Positions 63,780 to 64,000 of a stretch of DNA of 64,000 nucleotides are shown piece after piece. The DNA lies in assembly GCA_015232575.1 (NCBI GenBank), contig JADFZL010000001.1, positions 496,001-560,000 on the forward strand. The letters are read 5' to 3'. The notes beneath the pieces are model-generated. The model saw nothing but the letters and a program-made list of their open reading frames with translations, made no database searches and was not told the origin of the DNA. Position numbers and translations under genes: made by a program. This DNA is from Candidatus Rifleibacteriota bacterium. Lineage in GTDB: Bacteria; Muiribacteriota; Ozemobacteria; Ozemobacterales; Ozemobacteraceae. Numbering within the stretch: position 1 is the first letter of the stretch; every line of letters begins with the position of its first letter.

Positions 63780-64000
63780 TCACATCTGAATCAGAAAGAA
63801 GCTTGTGAGTACCCAGAGAATTAGATTAACCTGCAGCGGCCTGTCTGAAAGCAGGATCTCACTTGGGTTGTCTCCCTTCCCATGTATGTGAATAAGATAA
63901 AGGTATCTTAGAATGCCATATATTACAAAAGGCAGCGTACAAATCAGTTTGTCGCTTCCAAATTTATCCATTGTTTCCTTGCTTACAGTGTAAAGCGCGT
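63780..64000 (-). CDS. UbiA-family prenyltransferase, C-terminal end only
   Basis: The last 73 or so codons of a gene that enters from the right edge, in frame through LYTVSKETMDKFGSDKLI. FVIYGILRYLYLIHIHGKG, NPSEILLSDRPL and a final membrane helix match the end of decaprenyl-phosphate phosphoribosyltransferase-like UbiA proteins. These move a polyprenyl or phosphoribosyl group in the membrane; the exact substrate cannot be told from this fragment. Confidence 0.8.
   Translation of the reverse strand, partial: ALYTVSKETMDKFGSDKLICTLPFVIYGILRYLYLIHIHGKGDNPSEILLSDRPLQVNLILWVLTSFFLIQM

Noticed and set aside
1..64000. tRNA or rRNA genes
   Set aside because: No tRNA cloverleaf or rRNA signature was recognised by eye; a covariance-model scan would be needed to exclude them.

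Overview
The window is AT-rich and gene-dense. It comes from a bacterium with a diderm (Gram-negative type) envelope: it has a TolC-family channel with an RND pump, YidC with a large periplasmic domain, a Tat-exported hydrogenase and transmembrane chemoreceptors. It also carries genes more often met outside Proteobacteria: spoVS, fabK as enoyl-ACP reductase, RsbU/RsbV-type partner switching, and jag (khpB) in the rpmH-mnmG block. The mixture suggests a deep-branching, probably anaerobic diderm such as the Riflebacteria and relatives. That placement is inference; no rRNA or tRNA gene is visible to test it.

Left edge to 8.3 kb: a 53-residue Cys/Ser/Gly-rich peptide gene with a modification-leader-like N-terminus lies just upstream of a truncated fatty acyl-AMP ligase gene on the minus strand. 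Facing away is tetR-tolC-hlyD-RND, behind a near-perfect TetR palindrome that overlaps its promoter. 8.5-15.1 kb: a hybrid histidine kinase, a tandem paralogue that is sensor only, and a YhbY-type RNA-binding protein. 15.2-16.9 kb: two decayed AAA-ATPase remnants around a PD-(D/E)XK (Rpn-like) gene.

16.9-35.5 kb, all minus strand, is the most unusual region: two related chemosensory modules. Module 2 is STAS-CheA-MCP(Cache)-CheW. Module 1 is STAS, [NiFe]-hydrogenase large and small subunits, an MCP with a periplasmic haem-type CxxCH, CheA, CheB and CheR. Both CheA proteins are Hpt-kinase-CheW-CheW-receiver fusions. The layout suggests a hydrogen- or redox-sensing chemosensory system using an exported hydrogenase. 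The hydrogenase large subunit ends exactly at the final His of its active-site motif, so it needs no C-terminal protease. A strong promoter followed by an intrinsic terminator upstream of module 2 may mark an attenuated leader or a small RNA.

36.2-43 kb: an RsbU-like receiver-phosphatase with its STAS partner, polA, a TPR lipid-envelope or secreted protein, and spoVS with a tandem-repeat N-terminal extension. 43.1-48.9 kb, minus strand: a fatty-acid operon rpmF-plsX-fabK-fabD-acpP-(second FabK-like flavoprotein)-fabF without fabG or fabH. 49.3-51.8 kb: a small membrane protein, an SprA-type HExxH protein and a secreted DUF2252 protein. 51.8-63.7 kb, minus strand: the conserved block rpmH-rnpA-yidD-yidC-jag-mnmE-mnmG-rsmG, unusual in having two divergent mnmG genes with a HEAT-repeat gene between them. 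The right edge cuts a UbiA-family prenyltransferase.

Clear TTGACA/TATAAT-type promoters with 16-18 bp spacers precede many operons, and TTG or GTG starts behind strong GGAGG sites are frequent. Dispersed 65-67 bp palindromic elements sit in several intergenic gaps.
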